Source: Pseudomonadota bacterium
Lineage (GTDB): Bacteria; Desulfobacterota; Desulfovibrionia; Desulfovibrionales; Desulfovibrionaceae
NCBI GenBank assembly: GCA_023450535.1
Contig: JAEXGX010000075.1
Location: 1-6,290, forward strand
Direction: 5' to 3'
DNA length: 6,290 nt
The notes beneath the pieces were generated by a model, which was not told the DNA's origin, searched no databases, and was given only the letters and a program-made list of their open reading frames with translations. A program made the translations under genes and the position numbers. Below, one piece after another: positions 5,657 to 6,290 of the stretch. Numbering within the stretch: position 1 is the stretch's first letter; each line of letters starts with the position of its first letter.

Positions 5657-6290
5657 TTACTTCAGCAGCCCAGCTTCGCGGTAGTATTTTTCCGCGCCGG
5701 GATGCAGGGGAAGCACGAGGTTCTGGGCCATGGTTTCGGGCTTGAGCGTCTTCCAGGTGGGCTGGATGGCGGCCAGTTCCTCATAACCCTCTACCAACGA
5801 CTTGGCGAGCTTGTAGGCATCGTCGTCGGAGATATCCTTGCGCACAATCATCACGCTGGTGTCCACCAGACAGGGGATATCCTGTCCCACTGCGCCGTTG
5901 TAAAAAGAACCGGGCACAGCGCCGATCTGAAGGCCGGTTTTTTCCGCCACGGCCTTGAGCACTTTTTCCGACACAGGCAGCCACTTGACATTGGCGTTGA
6001 GCACCATTTCCTGAATCTGGCTCTGTTCGCCGGGGCCGACCTTCAGCGCCACATTGATGGTGCCGTCCTGCATCAGGCCCACGAGGTCATTGTTGGACAC
6101 GGCGGTCAGCTTACCGCCCCATTTTTTGACATCGTCATAGGAAGAACCGTATTCGGCCAGCAACATGCCGCCCAGCACGTTGGCAAGAGTGCCGGTGGCA
6201 CCCCGGTCCATCTTGACGGGGATTTTCTTTTCCACGAGCTCGTCGAAGCTGTTGACCGGCAGATCCTTGGACACAATAATCTGGAAACGG
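5657..6290 (-). CDS. TAXI family TRAP transporter solute-binding protein, C-terminal part (unit A, cut by window edge)
   Basis: These 210 codons are open to the right edge of the window and encode the C-terminal two thirds of a TAXI-family periplasmic binding protein. They align almost without gaps to residues 118-327 of the complete SBP in this window, so about 117 N-terminal residues including the signal peptide lie outside. Shared landmarks are KWGGK, VGPGE, the FYNG segment and the C-terminal LPLHPGAEKYYREAG. The GTG at 6274 is internal, since homology (RFQIIVSKDL) continues upstream of it. The two SBPs diverge strongly between these motifs, which suggests different ligands. The gene precedes amidohydrolase-like gene 2 by 52 nt with a GC hairpin between them; its partner permease is probably further right, or is supplied by a neighbouring unit. 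Confidence 0.92.
   Translation of the reverse strand, partial: RFQIIVSKDLPVNSFDELVEKKIPVKMDRGATGTLANVLGGMLLAEYGSSYDDVKKWGGKLTAVSNNDLVGLMQDGTINVALKVGPGEQSQIQEMVLNANVKWLPVSEKVLKAVAEKTGLQIGAVPGSFYNGAVGQDIPCLVDTSVMIVRKDISDDDAYKLAKSLVEGYEELAAIQPTWKTLKPETMAQNLVLPLHPGAEKYYREAGLLK

Noticed and set aside
6272..6274. GTG as start of the unit A SBP
   Set aside because: Homology to the complete SBP continues upstream of it to the window edge, so it is an internal Val codon.
1..6290. CRISPR arrays, tRNA/rRNA genes, insertion sequences or phage genes
   Set aside because: No repeat-spacer pattern, tRNA-like fold, transposase motif or long terminal repeats were seen.

Overview
The window reads as a chromosomal stretch from a GC-moderate Gram-negative bacterium. 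Every gene I can support lies on the minus strand, so transcription runs right to left. It is a run of paralogous TRAP-transporter modules of the TAXI type, each built from a fused DctQM-like permease, a periplasmic TAXI-family solute-binding protein (SBP) and a small protein of the amidohydrolase-2 (PF04909-like) fold. Dense TAXI-TRAP clusters with companion amidohydrolase-like genes suggest Desulfovibrionaceae-type or similar anaerobes. That taxonomic guess is inference only; no marker gene is present.

Layout in the direction of transcription. Unit A (right, partial) holds the C-terminal two thirds of a TAXI SBP (5657-6290), a GC-rich hairpin in the 52-nt gap, and amidohydrolase-like gene 2 (4741-5604), and it ends at an intrinsic terminator (4641-4686). 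Unit B starts after an AT-rich promoter-like zone carrying a perfect 14-bp inverted repeat (4560-4597) and a GC-rich leader of about 200 nt. It continues with the fused TRAP permease (2445-4352), amidohydrolase-like gene 1 (1536-2387) and a complete TAXI SBP (529-1512), and ends at a strong hairpin/U-tract terminator (336-376). Unit C begins at a second AT-rich promoter-like zone (about 250-290). Its first 45 codons (1-137) encode the N-terminus of another fused TRAP permease, cut by the window edge.

How the parts fit: the SBP captures an unknown organic anion in the periplasm, the permease imports it using an ion gradient, and the cytoplasmic amidohydrolase-like protein presumably acts on the imported compound. 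The substrate cannot be read from the sequence. The most notable point is that both amidohydrolase-like proteins keep the recognisable fold landmarks but lack most of the canonical metal ligands (the N-terminal HxH is RxR, the mid-protein His is missing, the late Asp is Ala or Ser). They may be a metal-free or re-purposed branch tied to TAXI transporters. A second point is an 11-nt motif, ATTTRGACATG, found upstream of both permease genes, which suggests a shared regulator.
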